This document shows, in pieces, positions 1-8,936 of a stretch of 38,330 nucleotides of DNA. The DNA comes from Bacteroidales bacterium (GTDB lineage: Bacteria > Bacteroidota > Bacteroidia > Bacteroidales > Lentimicrobiaceae). Position 1 is the first letter of the stretch. The number at the start of each line of letters is the position of its first letter. The translations under genes were made by a program, and so were the position numbers. The stretch is from contig JAEUTG010000048.1 in assembly GCA_016788045.1 (NCBI GenBank), forward strand, positions 1-38,330, read 5' to 3'. The notes beneath the pieces are model-generated. The model did not search any database and had not been told where the DNA came from. It saw only the letters and a program-made list of their open reading frames with translations.

Positions 1-71
1 GTGTAGAAATTTTGTAGAAAAAATTGCCGTAAACATTGAAAAGAACAAGATTCAGAATGAAGCCAAAACAC

Positions 72-707
72 TCAAAATCTCACATAACAGGCTGATAATG
101 AAATAAAATACTTCATTATCAGCCTGTTCCTGGTGGTATCGCCTGTACTTATTCCGCCTGATTTTCCGACTTCTCCAATTTTTTGACCATTCTTAACTTC
201 ATCTCCAATGCCGACTTTCATACCTCCATCTTGAATATGTGCATATAGTGTATAATAACCATTACCATGATCAATAACTATAGTATTTCCATATCCTCTA
301 TGAGCTTCTGCATGGATCACTTTACTTCCAGCAGCTGCATTAATAGCAGTACCTTTGGCAGCCGGCATGTCAATACCATGGTGAGGCCTTACATAACCTA
401 ATGTTGGGTAATTTCTAGCCATTATAGGAGCATTTGGCGTATTTGCTGAATTATAACCAGCAACAAGACATGACCAAGGAATCATTCCGTCAATATCAAT
501 AAATCTGATTGGATTATCAAATGCATAAGAATAAGGACTCCATGAACGAATTATTTCATTAAGTGGGTCAATAACTGTCCACCGTCCGATCTGCGGGTCA
601 TAGAATCTTGCCCCGTAATCCAGCCAGGAATGCGCCTCAACCCTCACTCTCCTCAAGTAGAGGGCCGCAGTTAGGAAGAATGAGTTTGTTACTAACATCC
701 GGATCAA
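72..707 (-). pseudogene. RHS-repeat C-terminus fused to truncated M23 peptidase domain (remnant)
   Basis: The middle of this 211-residue frame is a clear RHS repeat-associated core end (LDYGARFYDPQIGRW, then a segment ending FDNPIRFIDIDG). It is followed by an M23/LytM-type metallopeptidase region with HHGID, the GNTIVIDHGNGYYTLYAHI block and a GDEV...GQKIGEVG strand. Both ends look broken. The first 28 or so residues do not resemble RHS sequence, and the thousands of bases of RHS repeats expected upstream are missing. Right after ISTG the expected M23 HxH zinc motif is absent; the frame instead runs through a perfect inverted repeat to a stop. RHS proteins with variable C-terminal enzymes act as polymorphic toxins or surface proteins. 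I infer a displaced, non-functional 3' fragment, or a contig-edge artefact. The domain calls are firm; the pseudogene call is moderately sure. Confidence 0.7.
86..128. repeat. Perfect 17-bp inverted repeat, 9-nt loop
   Basis: AACAGGCTGATAATGAA (86-102) is exactly complementary to TTCATTATCAGCCTGTT (112-128), separated by 9 nt. It sits where the M23 homology of the RHS remnant stops. There is no U-tract typical of a terminator. It may be a fold-back assembly artefact, a mobile-element end, or a real hairpin at the gene's 3' end. Confidence 0.75.
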
Positions 708-1204
708 AAATCAAAGCTACAAAAAAAGGAATCAGTTTCCTTGTTGTTGAAAATGGGAGGACATTTCACGGCATGAAACCATTCACTTTGATAGAGGTTT
801 CGTCCCTAATCTTAGTTTATTGCTTTTTTGTAAAGTGTGGGTTTTACCATCTCAATTTTTAAGTATCTCAACCTTAAACTTAGAAATATTTCATTTTACT
901 CACTTTTTGGGTTAATATCATAAAAACAATTACACAAGTGAAAAATTTTAAAACACTTACACTTATTCATCAAACCACTACGCTGGATAACTAAACTCGA
1001 GCAGTTATTCATTTTCCAAGCAATCCGCTTTTTTATATATTATATTTGTAAACGTATGATATAAAACTTAGCCAGCCTTACTCTCAAAATACTGCTAGCA
1101 GCTATACCCCCTATTTATAAGTTTCTTGCTTTTGTATTATCAATTGCGATTGAATAACCCCCATATCCAAATCAATCAATTATTAACCTTAATTTTTATG
1201 TATT
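708..1204. other. AT-rich intergenic region, no gene recognised
   Basis: About 500 bases of AT-rich sequence with many stops in all frames. A short plus-strand frame at 608-862 overlaps the RHS remnant and has no recognisable protein features. The last part presumably carries the promoter of the following HU-like gene, but I could not fix a clear -7/-33 pair. Confidence 0.5.
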
Positions 1205-1942
1205 ATGGCAACCAATGGAAAATCAAGTGTCATTGTTGAACTTCAGGATCTGGTTCTGACAGAAAGAAAAGATGATCGCTTCGGTCGTGTGGTGACCACA
1301 CGTTCATTAAATGAGGATGACCTTGTAAAAATTGCAGTCTCCCGGCGGACTGATCTGAGTGCAACAACTATGAAGTCCGCGCTCGAAATTCTGAAGCAAA
1401 TCGCTATTGAGGAGATATCCAACGGCGCATCGGTCAGATTTGGCCTGGGCTACTTTAGCATGACTGTAAACGGTGTTTTTATCGGTGACAATGCCCGCTG
1501 GGATTCAAGTATTCACAAATTGAATGTTAATGTTACACCGGTGGCAGAGTTACGGGAGGCTGTGCAGGGAACAACCGTTGAGGTACGAGGTTTATCTGCT
1601 TCCGGGCTTGCCATCAATTCGTTGATTGATGTAACAACCGGTGAAGAAAACACGAGAATTACCCCTGGGGGTGGCGTTAATCTGACCGGAAGCAGGATGC
1701 GAATCGATGGTGAAGGTAAGGGTGTGGGCATAGCGCTTATCAATCAGGAGAATGGCGAAAGTATTGCTATTCCCATGAATTCAATCCTGATTAATGACCC
1801 ATCGAAAATCAGCTTTGTAGCTCCTGCCAATCTCCCTGCCGGAGATTATAAACTCAGCCTGACTACACAGTTTTCTACTTCAGCCAACAAATTGAAGGAA
1901 GCCAGAACGTTTATTTTCGACTATATTCTGAACGTAGGATAG
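1205..1942 (+). CDS. HU-like DNA-binding protein with DUF4469 C-terminal domain
   Basis: This 245-residue protein matches the Bacteroidota family that pairs an HU/IHF-like DNA-binding domain (residues about 10-115; DLVKIAVSRRTDLSATTMKSA and the FGLGYFSMTVNG strand) with a DUF4469 Ig-like domain (about 125-245; GTTVEVRGLSASG, IDVTTGEENTRITPGGGVNLTG in two pieces, and a closing PAGDYKLSLTTQF strand). HU-like domains bind and bend DNA, so a nucleoid-associated role is likely; the job of the second domain is not known to me. The gene appears complete and monocistronic, followed 22 nt later by an intrinsic terminator. There is no signal peptide, consistent with a cytoplasmic location. The family call is confident, the physiological role is not. 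Confidence 0.9.
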   Translation: MATNGKSSVIVELQDLVLTERKDDRFGRVVTTRSLNEDDLVKIAVSRRTDLSATTMKSALEILKQIAIEEISNGASVRFGLGYFSMTVNGVFIGDNARWDSSIHKLNVNVTPVAELREAVQGTTVEVRGLSASGLAINSLIDVTTGEENTRITPGGGVNLTGSRMRIDGEGKGVGIALINQENGESIAIPMNSILINDPSKISFVAPANLPAGDYKLSLTTQFSTSANKLKEARTFIFDYILNVG

Positions 1943-1963
1943 CATATCAGCATTAACTATTTA

Positions 1964-2006
1964 GCCCCGCTAAACATATCATCCACTGTTGGCGGGGCAT
2001 TTTTAT
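1964..2006 (+). terminator. Rho-independent terminator of the HU/DUF4469 gene
   Basis: GCCCCGC (1964-1970) pairs with GCGGGGC (1992-1998) and is followed at once by ATTTTTAT. It lies 22 nt after the stop codon of the DUF4469 gene. The loop is long (about 21 nt) but can be shortened by the inner AAC/GTT pairing. Confidence 0.7.
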
Positions 2007-2047
2007 GTGTTTTGCAAATGAACTGTTTAGCTAAAAGTTATAGTACT

Positions 2048-2185
2048 GGTTCGCCTTTCAATGCGGAGTCAGTCCCCCTTACTATGCGGGAGTAGTCCGC
2101 CTTACTAAGCGGGGATAGTCCGCCTTACCAGGCAGGGATAGTCCGCCTTAGTATGCGGTGATAGTCCGCCTCAGGATGAGGGGAC
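2048..2185. repeat. Six tandem 23-bp imperfect repeats with internal dyad
   Basis: Units start at 2048, 2071, 2094, 2117, 2140 and 2163 with an exact 23-nt period. The common core is AGTCCGCCTTAC followed by a variable triplet and GCGGGGAT. Inside a unit, CCGC can pair with GCGG across about eight bases. The outermost units are the most diverged. There are no spacers, so this is not CRISPR. The array lies between the DUF4469 terminator and the Type IIG gene, in noncoding sequence; 23 is not a multiple of three. Confidence 0.85.
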
Positions 2186-2397
2186 ATTCAACTGGAATCT
2201 GCATGCTGGGGTGTTCTTTTTCCGTTACTGTAAAATATAGCCTTATGGGTAAGCCGCACCAGGATTTATCGCCCAGGTATTGCACAAAACCGGGAACCAG
2301 CCTGCATGTATAGCCATAAAAAAATATCTTACATCTGCAGCACCTTTTCAGTACACACAAAAAAAGCACTCTCCTAATGCCCTACCCCAAATAACCG

Positions 2398-2405
2398 TAT
2401 ATTTG
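2398..2405 (+). promoter_or_regulatory. Candidate Bacteroidota -7 box for the Type IIG gene
   Basis: TATATTTG is an exact match to the Bacteroidota -7 consensus TAnnTTTG. It lies 81 nt before the Type IIG start codon, implying a leader of roughly 75 nt. No good -33 TTTG is visible at the usual distance, so this rests on one element. Confidence 0.4.
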
Positions 2406-2486
2406 TCTAAATCAAACATTGAGCTGCGACGAAAATTCAAAAAAGAAGTTTTCGGAGTGGACTCAACATTCATTCGTTGATTATTT

Positions 2487-5400
2487 ATGGATTTTCGTAG
2501 TATGAATCCCCGCCAGGCATTGAATAAGGCCTATCTTAAAGTAAAGCCGAACCGTAGCGAAATCGAATCATTCAAATCCGGGCTTATCCGGCTGCTTGAC
2601 TATTCAAACGATTCCGAATCTGAAGAATTTCACAAAAACCTGATCACTGAATTTCTGAAGAAAACATGGTACGACCCGCATCATTACATCAACACAAAAG
2701 GCAGGTCGGACCTGGTGATACACAATAGCGACAAGGCTTCCGGTGAGGTTGGAGTAATCATTGAAACCAAGAAACCTACCAACCGCACCGAAATGCCAAG
2801 GGTGCCAAAACCCGGCGAAACCCATGAACAACAAATTGGGGGGCTGAATGTGAAGGCCATTCATGAGCTGGTACTTTACTACCTGAGAGAGAGAATAACA
2901 CGCAGGAATCTCGGTTTAAAGTATCTGATTGCCACCAACATTTATGAGTGGTTTATCTTTGATGCAAGGGTGTTCGACAGGGTTTTTGCCCAGGATAAAA
3001 ACCTCGCAAGGTTGTTTAGTGATTTTGAAGAAGGCCAACTGGCTGATAACCGTACTGATTTTTTCTATAAACAGGTTGTTGCGCCCTTCATTGCAGCGCT
3101 GAAACATGACATCGAATTTACCTGGTTCGACCTGCGGCACTACGAAAAGGCATTGAGAAATACAGATAAAAGCGATGACCGTCAACTGATTGCATTATAC
3201 AAACTGCTTTCTCCAGCCCATTTGCTCAAGCTGCCGTTTGCCAATGACAGCAACACCTTAGACAAGCGGTTTTACAGTGAGTTACTGCACATTATCGGCC
3301 TCACAGAAGTGGCCAGCGGTGGCAAAAAGCTGATCGGACGTAAGCCTGAAGGCAAACGCCAGAGTGGTTCATTGATTGAGAATGCAATCATTCAGCTCGA
3401 CAGTCTCGAGAAAATTACAAGGCTCGAAAACCCCTTAAGATATGGCGCTACCATGCAGGAGCGCCTGTTCAATGTTGCCCTTGAATTGGTGATTACCTGG
3501 ATTAACCGTATCCTGTTTCTGAAACTGCTCGAAGCGCAGTTGCTTGCTTACCACAAAGGCGACAAGGCCTATGCATTTCTGAATTCAGCAAGCATCGGCG
3601 ATTATGATGACCTCAACAGCCTTTTTTTTCAGGTGCTTGCCCGCAGGCATGAAGACCGCAATGAGGATGTAAAAGGACGGTTTGCCATGGTTCCTTACCT
3701 GAACAGTTCACTGTTTGAGCCTACTGAAACAGAGCATAATACCATCCTGATCAGCAACCTCCGCAACGACAAGCCCCTGCCGGTTTACACCAATACCGTT
3801 CTTAAAGATACGACCGGTAAAAAGCATTCCGGGGAAATGAACCCTCTGGGGTATCTGTTTGCATTTCTTGCTGCCTACGACTTTGCCGGTGAGGGAAGTG
3901 AGGAGATTCAGGAGGATAATAAAACACTCATCAATGCTTCGGTGCTCGGCCTTATCTTTGAAAAAATCAACGGATACAAAGACGGCTCTTTCTTTACCCC
4001 CGGCTTCATCACCATGTATATGAGCCGCGAAACGCTGCGCAGGGCTGTGGTACAGAAGTTTAATGAAACGAAGGGCTGGAATTGCACAAGCATTGCCTCG
4101 CTGTACGATAAAATTGAGGACAGGGATGAAGCCAACCGGCTCATCAACAGCATTAAAATCTGCGATCCTGCAGTAGGCTCAGGCCATTTTCTGGTTTCAG
4201 CCCTTAACGAACTGATCGCCATAAAAAGCGAGCTGAAAATTCTGCAGGACCGCCATGGCAGGCGGATGAAAGAATACCGGCTTGAAGTAGTAAACGACGA
4301 ACTCGCTGTGACTGACGAAGACGGTGAACTTTTTGTGTACAACCCTGGCAATCACGAAAGCCAACGGGTGCAGGAAACTCTGTTTCACGAAAAGCAGACC
4401 ATCATCGAGAACTGTCTGTTTGGAGTGGATATCAACCAGAACTCAGTAAAGATATGCCGTTTGCGCCTCTGGATCGAATTGCTGAAAAACGCCTATTACA
4501 AAAGTCCTTCTCAACTGGAAACCCTGCCAAACATCGACATCAACATCAAATGTGGCAACTCGCTTATCAGCCGGTTTCCGCTGGATGCTGACCTGAAACA
4601 GGCTTTGAGAAAAAGCGCCAGCCGCTGGACCATTGATGGTTACCGCCTTGCTGTTTCCACCTATCGGAATGCAGGCAGTAAAGAAGAAAAACGCGAAATG
4701 GTGAAATTGATCAACGAGATCAGGAGCGGCTTCCGCAGCGAAATTTCACAGAACGACCCAAAAGTAAAACGCCTGCGGAACCTGAACGGAGAGCTGTTCA
4801 CACTTACCAACCAGGGACAGTTGTTTGAATTATCGAAAAAGGAAAAGTCGGCCTGGAACAAAAAGCTTGCGAAACTTACCACCGAAATCAAACGTCTTGA
4901 AGCTGAGATTGAAGAAATCAGAAGCAACCGCATTTATGAAAATGCGTTTGAGTGGAGGTTTGAATTTCCTGAGGTACTCAACGACAACGGCGATTTTACA
5001 GGCTTTGATGTGGTGATCGGAAACCCACCCTACATCAGGCAGGAAGAATTCACTGAACTGAAGCCATACCTGTCGGGGCATTATGGTGTGTATGCCGGTA
5101 CTGCTGACCTGTACTCCTATTTTGTTGAATGCGGCATTAAGTTGCTGAAGCCCTACGGAGAATTTATTTACATTCTGCCCAACAAATGGATGCGTGCAGG
5201 TTATGGAGGGGCACTAAGGAGAATGCTTAAAAATATCAGCATCAGGTCAGTGGTTGATTTCGGCGACCTGCCTGTGTTTGAAGAAGCAACAACCTACCCC
5301 TGCATCCTTCATCTGATAAAGGATGTTTCGGGTGATGAGTTTGACTCAGCAAGCCTTACAACCCTTGAATATCCATCCGGGCTTGAACAGTTTGTTAAGG

Positions 5401-6287
5401 AGAATTCGATGAAAATTTCAAGAAACAACCTGAATGATGATGGTTGGTCATTGATTGACAATAAAAAGCAAGAATTATTATCGAAATTGAGATTAGCTGG
5501 AATACCCTTAGTTGAGTATTCAAAGCACAAAATCTTCTATGGAATCAAAACCGGTTTGAATGAAGCATTTGTCATTGACAGTCACACCAGGGAGAAACTG
5601 ATTGCAGAGGATCCTCAGAGTGCCGAAATCATCAAACCTTTTCTGGCCGGAAGGGATATAAAACGCTACCGGCAACCTGTATCTGATAAGTATTTGATCT
5701 TGTTTAAAAATGGTGTAACTCAAAGTCTTTTTGGACGATTGGCCGAAGAAAATGCTTTTAAAGGAATGTCTGAACGATATCCTGTAGTTATGGATTATTT
5801 AAACAGGTTTTCTGATAAAGCGAAGAAGAGATTTGATAAAGGAAATTATTGGTGGGAACTAAGGCCTTGTGATTATTATGAAGAGTTTGAGAAGCCGAAG
5901 ATACTGTTGCCTGATATTGCATTAAGGTGTGAAGCCCTGCTCGATGAAAAGGCCGGGTTTTACTGCGCAAATACAGCTTACATCATTCCCGGCCTCACCT
6001 TGTCAGACCTTGCCATTCTGAATTCAAAACTGATCCACTTTTTTTATTCAAGCCTCACTCAGTCAATCAGGGGAGGTTACCTGAGGTTTATCAGGCAATA
6101 CCTCGGTCAGATACCAATGATCCGGACTGATGTCCTGGATAGCCTGTCATCTGAAGTGATCAATCTGAAAAAGTTGAGACCGGAGAATGACAGCTCTGCG
6201 CTGGAAGCACAGATCGACCGGTTGGTTTACCAGCTTTACGGATTAACCGATGAAGAAATCGCGCTGGTGGAAGCATCTTTCAGGTAA
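2487..6287 (+). CDS. Type IIG restriction-modification enzyme (fused nuclease, N6-adenine methyltransferase and specificity domain)
   Basis: A 1266-residue single-chain restriction-modification protein with a DUF7149-like N-terminus. The N-terminal region carries a PD-(D/E)xK-type nuclease signature: SDLVIHN with D75 and IIETKK with E93/K95. The methyltransferase has SAM-binding motif I DPAVGSGHF from D560 and catalytic motif IV NPPY at 846-849, typical of N6-adenine (Eco57I-like) enzymes. Between them lies a charged, probably coiled-coil stretch (about 780-825; KLAKLTTEIKRLEAEIEEI). The last 300 or so residues resemble the TaqI-like target-recognition domain. Such enzymes methylate one strand of an asymmetric site and cut at a distance; the site cannot be read from the sequence. 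No separate R, M or S gene is adjacent, and the reading frame is intact. It opens the putative defence region. Confidence 0.9.
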   Translation: MDFRSMNPRQALNKAYLKVKPNRSEIESFKSGLIRLLDYSNDSESEEFHKNLITEFLKKTWYDPHHYINTKGRSDLVIHNSDKASGEVGVIIETKKPTNRTEMPRVPKPGETHEQQIGGLNVKAIHELVLYYLRERITRRNLGLKYLIATNIYEWFIFDARVFDRVFAQDKNLARLFSDFEEGQLADNRTDFFYKQVVAPFIAALKHDIEFTWFDLRHYEKALRNTDKSDDRQLIALYKLLSPAHLLKLPFANDSNTLDKRFYSELLHIIGLTEVASGGKKLIGRKPEGKRQSGSLIENAIIQLDSLEKITRLENPLRYGATMQERLFNVALELVITWINRILFLKLLEAQLLAYHKGDKAYAFLNSASIGDYDDLNSLFFQVLARRHEDRNEDVKGRFAMVPYLNSSLFEPTETEHNTILISNLRNDKPLPVYTNTVLKDTTGKKHSGEMNPLGYLFAFLAAYDFAGEGSEEIQEDNKTLINASVLGLIFEKINGYKDGSFFTPGFITMYMSRETLRRAVVQKFNETKGWNCTSIASLYDKIEDRDEANRLINSIKICDPAVGSGHFLVSALNELIAIKSELKILQDRHGRRMKEYRLEVVNDELAVTDEDGELFVYNPGNHESQRVQETLFHEKQTIIENCLFGVDINQNSVKICRLRLWIELLKNAYYKSPSQLETLPNIDINIKCGNSLISRFPLDADLKQALRKSASRWTIDGYRLAVSTYRNAGSKEEKREMVKLINEIRSGFRSEISQNDPKVKRLRNLNGELFTLTNQGQLFELSKKEKSAWNKKLAKLTTEIKRLEAEIEEIRSNRIYENAFEWRFEFPEVLNDNGDFTGFDVVIGNPPYIRQEEFTELKPYLSGHYGVYAGTADLYSYFVECGIKLLKPYGEFIYILPNKWMRAGYGGALRRMLKNISIRSVVDFGDLPVFEEATTYPCILHLIKDVSGDEFDSASLTTLEYPSGLEQFVKENSMKISRNNLNDDGWSLIDNKKQELLSKLRLAGIPLVEYSKHKIFYGIKTGLNEAFVIDSHTREKLIAEDPQSAEIIKPFLAGRDIKRYRQPVSDKYLILFKNGVTQSLFGRLAEENAFKGMSERYPVVMDYLNRFSDKAKKRFDKGNYWWELRPCDYYEEFEKPKILLPDIALRCEALLDEKAGFYCANTAYIIPGLTLSDLAILNSKLIHFFYSSLTQSIRGGYLRFIRQYLGQIPMIRTDVLDSLSSEVINLKKLRPENDSSALEAQIDRLVYQLYGLTDEEIALVEASFR

Positions 6288-6398
6288 TTCAGCCGGTTTG
6301 CGCCTGAACTGCATTAAGCTAAGGTAATCTGAACAGATAAAGAAACAAACAGGAGGTTAAGCAAGTGCTTCCTGAAAAGTATGAAATCAGGGCGGCCA

Positions 6399-7217
6399 AT
6401 GAGTTATCATGGTTATGTGCATTGCAATTGCTATCAGACCGGCAAGGTTGCTGATCCTCCATGCAAGGAATTTTTCAGGTTTGATGTTGGAGGAATGTAC
6501 CTGAAAATTCCCTCTGAACTATATGAGAGTGACAGGGAAAGGGCCTTCGCAATGGAAAGGGAATTTACAGCATGGCTTGATCATTCCTGCGAACACCATG
6601 GCATGGTGATTTGCAACGAATGGTTGTTTGACTCCTCTGGCTGTGACTTATTTTACACTTGTTTAGGTGAAAAGGGCCGGGAGAAAAACTTCCCGGTATT
6701 GCACAAGTACCTTCCCCGTGTAAACGACGGTATTCTTCCTGCCAGTATGGCAAAGGCGGCCCTTCAGGAGTTGGCGGCCCTGGAGAAGGAATGTACCGTA
6801 AGGGAGCGGGTAATTCTGGCCGAAAAAGAAACCGGAGAGCAGATTGCTTCCACCCTGTCCGGCATTCCCTTGTTTCTGATGCAGGCAAATCATCATTGTT
6901 TTTTTCTTGATGCAGACGGGGTAATGGTGGTTCCTTCAGAAAACTGGTACGAACCGAAGAAGGAAATCCTGTTTTGTTCACGGCACTTCATTCAGGGACA
7001 GAATTTTCCTGGGAAGCATCCTTTTACAGATGTTAAAACCGGAAGAAGTATTCAATGCACCAACAATCTTTATCCTTTGCGGGGTATTCCTGAAACGGAC
7101 CATGAGCTGATTGTTTACCTTGAACCGGATTACGATCCGGGACATGTTGCAATCCTTGCCCTTAAACGATTGGCCGAAGCCTCTTTGACCACCGGCAATC
7201 CAATACACTGGGGGTAG
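6399..7217 (+). CDS. Conserved hypothetical protein, Cys/His-rich N-terminus
   Basis: I do not recognise a named family. The protein is about 272 residues from the Met at 6399; an in-frame Met 18 nt earlier (6381) is the alternative. I favour 6399 because recognisable sequence (MSYHGYVHCNCYQTGKVADP) begins there. An AGGAGG at 6351-6356 is too far from either start to decide. The N-terminal half has clusters of Cys and His (CNC, DHSCEHHGM, CNEW, SGCDLFYTC) that could bind a metal, but spacing fits no zinc finger I know. There is no signal peptide or membrane helix. It follows the Type IIG gene by 111 nt on the same strand and may be co-transcribed. A role in restriction is not shown. Confidence 0.65.
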   Translation: MSYHGYVHCNCYQTGKVADPPCKEFFRFDVGGMYLKIPSELYESDRERAFAMEREFTAWLDHSCEHHGMVICNEWLFDSSGCDLFYTCLGEKGREKNFPVLHKYLPRVNDGILPASMAKAALQELAALEKECTVRERVILAEKETGEQIASTLSGIPLFLMQANHHCFFLDADGVMVVPSENWYEPKKEILFCSRHFIQGQNFPGKHPFTDVKTGRSIQCTNNLYPLRGIPETDHELIVYLEPDYDPGHVAILALKRLAEASLTTGNPIHWG

Positions 7218-7310
7218 TATTTCAGATGATTGCAAAAACCAAGGTCGTGAATGGTAATAAGTAATTTTACGATGAACAATGTTTAATCGCGAACAAATAC
7301 AATTATCAGT

Positions 7311-7604
7311 ATGATACATTTTGAAGAAGAATTTCTTGCCTGGATTACCAGTAAGGGTGTCGGTAAAAAGGATGTGGTGGCTTCCTCAACGGTCTCGTAT
7401 ATTTCCTATCTGAATTCGGTTTCAACGCTGCTACAAGAGGATATCTCTCCTACAAATGTATTTGATCAGAAATGTATTGACCGGATTATGGCAAAGATCG
7501 GGGGAAAAAGGAGCCTCAGTTCAGAGGCCCATTACAGGACTGTGTTGAATCATTATGTAAAAATGGTACAGCAAGGGTATCATCGAAAACAATTGAATCA
7601 GTGA
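7311..7604 (+). CDS. Small hypothetical protein with helical, core-binding-like fold
   Basis: A 97-residue frame, probably all-helical. The pattern FLAWITSKG...STVSYISYLNSVSTLLQ resembles N-terminal SAM-like/core-binding segments seen in tyrosine recombinases and ahead of some restriction nucleases, but no catalytic domain follows. It could be a remnant of a longer protein, since AT-rich noncoding sequence follows, or a stand-alone small protein. It sits 93 nt after the Cys/His-rich gene on the same strand. The coding call is moderate; the fold comparison is weak and by eye only. Confidence 0.5.
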   Translation: MIHFEEEFLAWITSKGVGKKDVVASSTVSYISYLNSVSTLLQEDISPTNVFDQKCIDRIMAKIGGKRSLSSEAHYRTVLNHYVKMVQQGYHRKQLNQ

Positions 7605-8234
7605 ATTCTGATACTTCAGTAAGAAGACAGCGTTAACAGGCGCTTTTTCAGTTTTCATTTTTCGCGGATTCCAGACTAATTTCTATTTTGAGGCGCTGAA
7701 AATGTATTCTTGTGCGACTTTGTGATTTCATTGTTGCAAAGCTATTTAACTAAACGAATCAAAAATTTATTAAACACACAAAGGAATCTGTTAGATTTTG
7801 AGAATAATGAACTTTCTAATCATTTTTGTTTCGATAAATTTAAGTTTCATCGCTACCGACTCTTTAACGGTGCAAACAAGTGGGCCTCAGAATTAATATG
7901 ACTTGCATGGAATATGGAAAAAAGCGCGAGGAGGTAGCTTCGACACAATTTATACCCATCTTTTCAGTATCCAACCGCTTGTCATTCAAAGCTAAACAAG
8001 GTGATGAAAAGATTTATATAAATACTATTTCAAGTTAAACGGCTATAAGTGTATCGAAATATTTATTACTAGTCTTATTCATATGCCATGATATTATTAA
8101 ATTTGCCATTGATAATTTCTTATGAAGATAGAAAGATCTTACTAGTGCCCTTGATTTTTTCTTTCGGATTAAAATTGAAATGAACGGGGAACCTGAAAAC
8201 CGAGTAGAGTAAGGTTACTTTATAACTTATAATT
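7605..8234. other. 630-bp AT-rich intergenic region
   Basis: No convincing gene. A 63-codon frame at 7710-7901 is low-complexity, starts inside repeat-like sequence (TGTGCGACTTTGTGATTTC, resembling 21801-21821) and has no domain features. The base composition falls sharply compared with the Type IIG gene, marking a junction between separately acquired modules. Confidence 0.5.
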
Positions 8235-8567
8235 ATGAAAAGATTCTCCATTGGATTATTCGCAGGTGTAGCCTTGACATTACTTATTGCTTTTAAAATT
8301 GCGACATATGAAGTTAATTTTAGCACAAGTGAAGTCAACAGAATAGAAGGAATCTTAGTATTTACCGACTGCAAACCTGTTATGGAGTATGAATATCTGG
8401 GTACGGTTAAAAGTAATACTGGTGGTTTTGGAAATCCACAATATGAAGGAGTAAGGAATAGGCTTTTAAAGAACATTAAAAAAGACTACCCTCAAGCTGA
8501 CGGTGCAATATTGTATCTTAATTATGGTCAATCTGACAAAGCAGATGCAATCAAATTTAAAAAATAG
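8235..8567 (+). CDS. Small membrane-anchored or secreted hypothetical protein
   Basis: A 110-residue protein with an N-terminal hydrophobic segment (KRFSIGLFAGVALTLLIAF, residues 2-20) that should act as a signal anchor or uncleaved signal peptide. The rest is a small soluble domain with EYLGTVKS, then YEGVRNRLLKNIKKDYPQAD and GAILYLNYGQSDKADAIKFKK. That pattern recalls small YbjQ/DUF4156-like folds in which a helix precedes an ADGAI strand, but I cannot assign a family. Only 3 nt separate its stop from the next start, so the two genes are almost certainly co-transcribed. The base composition is much more AT-rich than the flanks, suggesting transfer. Confidence 0.7.
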   Translation: MKRFSIGLFAGVALTLLIAFKIATYEVNFSTSEVNRIEGILVFTDCKPVMEYEYLGTVKSNTGGFGNPQYEGVRNRLLKNIKKDYPQADGAILYLNYGQSDKADAIKFKK

Positions 8568-8570
8568 AGT

Positions 8571-8936
8571 ATGGAAACTAATTTGCAAGATTTTATTAAA
8601 AAAACTATTGAGGAAATAACTTTGGGACTTCCCGATGGTTATGTAGTTGAAGATAGTATAAATTTTGAGGTTTCAGTTACTTCTAACAAAAGCAAATCAG
8701 GAGGCATTGAGATCAAGGTTGTCAGTGGTGGTATTCAAAAAGGAAATGAGCTCGTACAGACTGTCTCTTTTTCAATCATTAATGAATTAGATAAAGCAAA
8801 GTCGGATAAAAAGACTGGTGATAACATTCTCAGATATATAGACAAAGTTCTCAAAAAACTGACTAAATTATCATTGCAGAATAATACTTTCCAACTAACA
8901 AATTATAATCCTGATCTGGAAAGCATCAAAGACTAA
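8571..8936 (+). CDS. Trypco2-like (trypsin-co-occurring domain 2) protein
   Basis: A 121-residue protein whose first 70 residues follow the trypco2 pattern: an N-terminal helix (LQDFIKKTIEEITLGL), a strand with INFEVSVTSNKSKSGGIEIKVV split around GG, then a polar loop and VQTVSFSI. In described cases trypco2 domains sit beside trypsin-like proteases or conflict-system effectors, where they are thought to be regulatory or sensor modules. Here no protease is adjacent; the partner is the membrane-anchored protein 3 nt upstream. The C-terminal 50 residues are lysine-rich and helical. Family assignment is by pattern recognition and is tentative; the coding call is stronger. Confidence 0.6.
   Translation: METNLQDFIKKTIEEITLGLPDGYVVEDSINFEVSVTSNKSKSGGIEIKVVSGGIQKGNELVQTVSFSIINELDKAKSDKKTGDNILRYIDKVLKKLTKLSLQNNTFQLTNYNPDLESIKD

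Noticed and set aside
608..862. 84-codon plus-strand frame overlapping the RHS remnant
   Set aside because: It is antisense to the RHS-M23 coding sequence at its start and then runs into AT-rich noncoding DNA.
2048..2185. CRISPR-like array
   Set aside because: The repeats are directly adjacent with no spacers and there are no cas genes.
2280..2480. 66-codon plus-strand frame before the Type IIG gene
   Set aside because: It overlaps the promoter region of that gene, has no protein features and low-complexity composition.
7710..7901. 63-codon frame in the AT-rich gap
   Set aside because: No recognisable features and it begins in repeat-like sequence.
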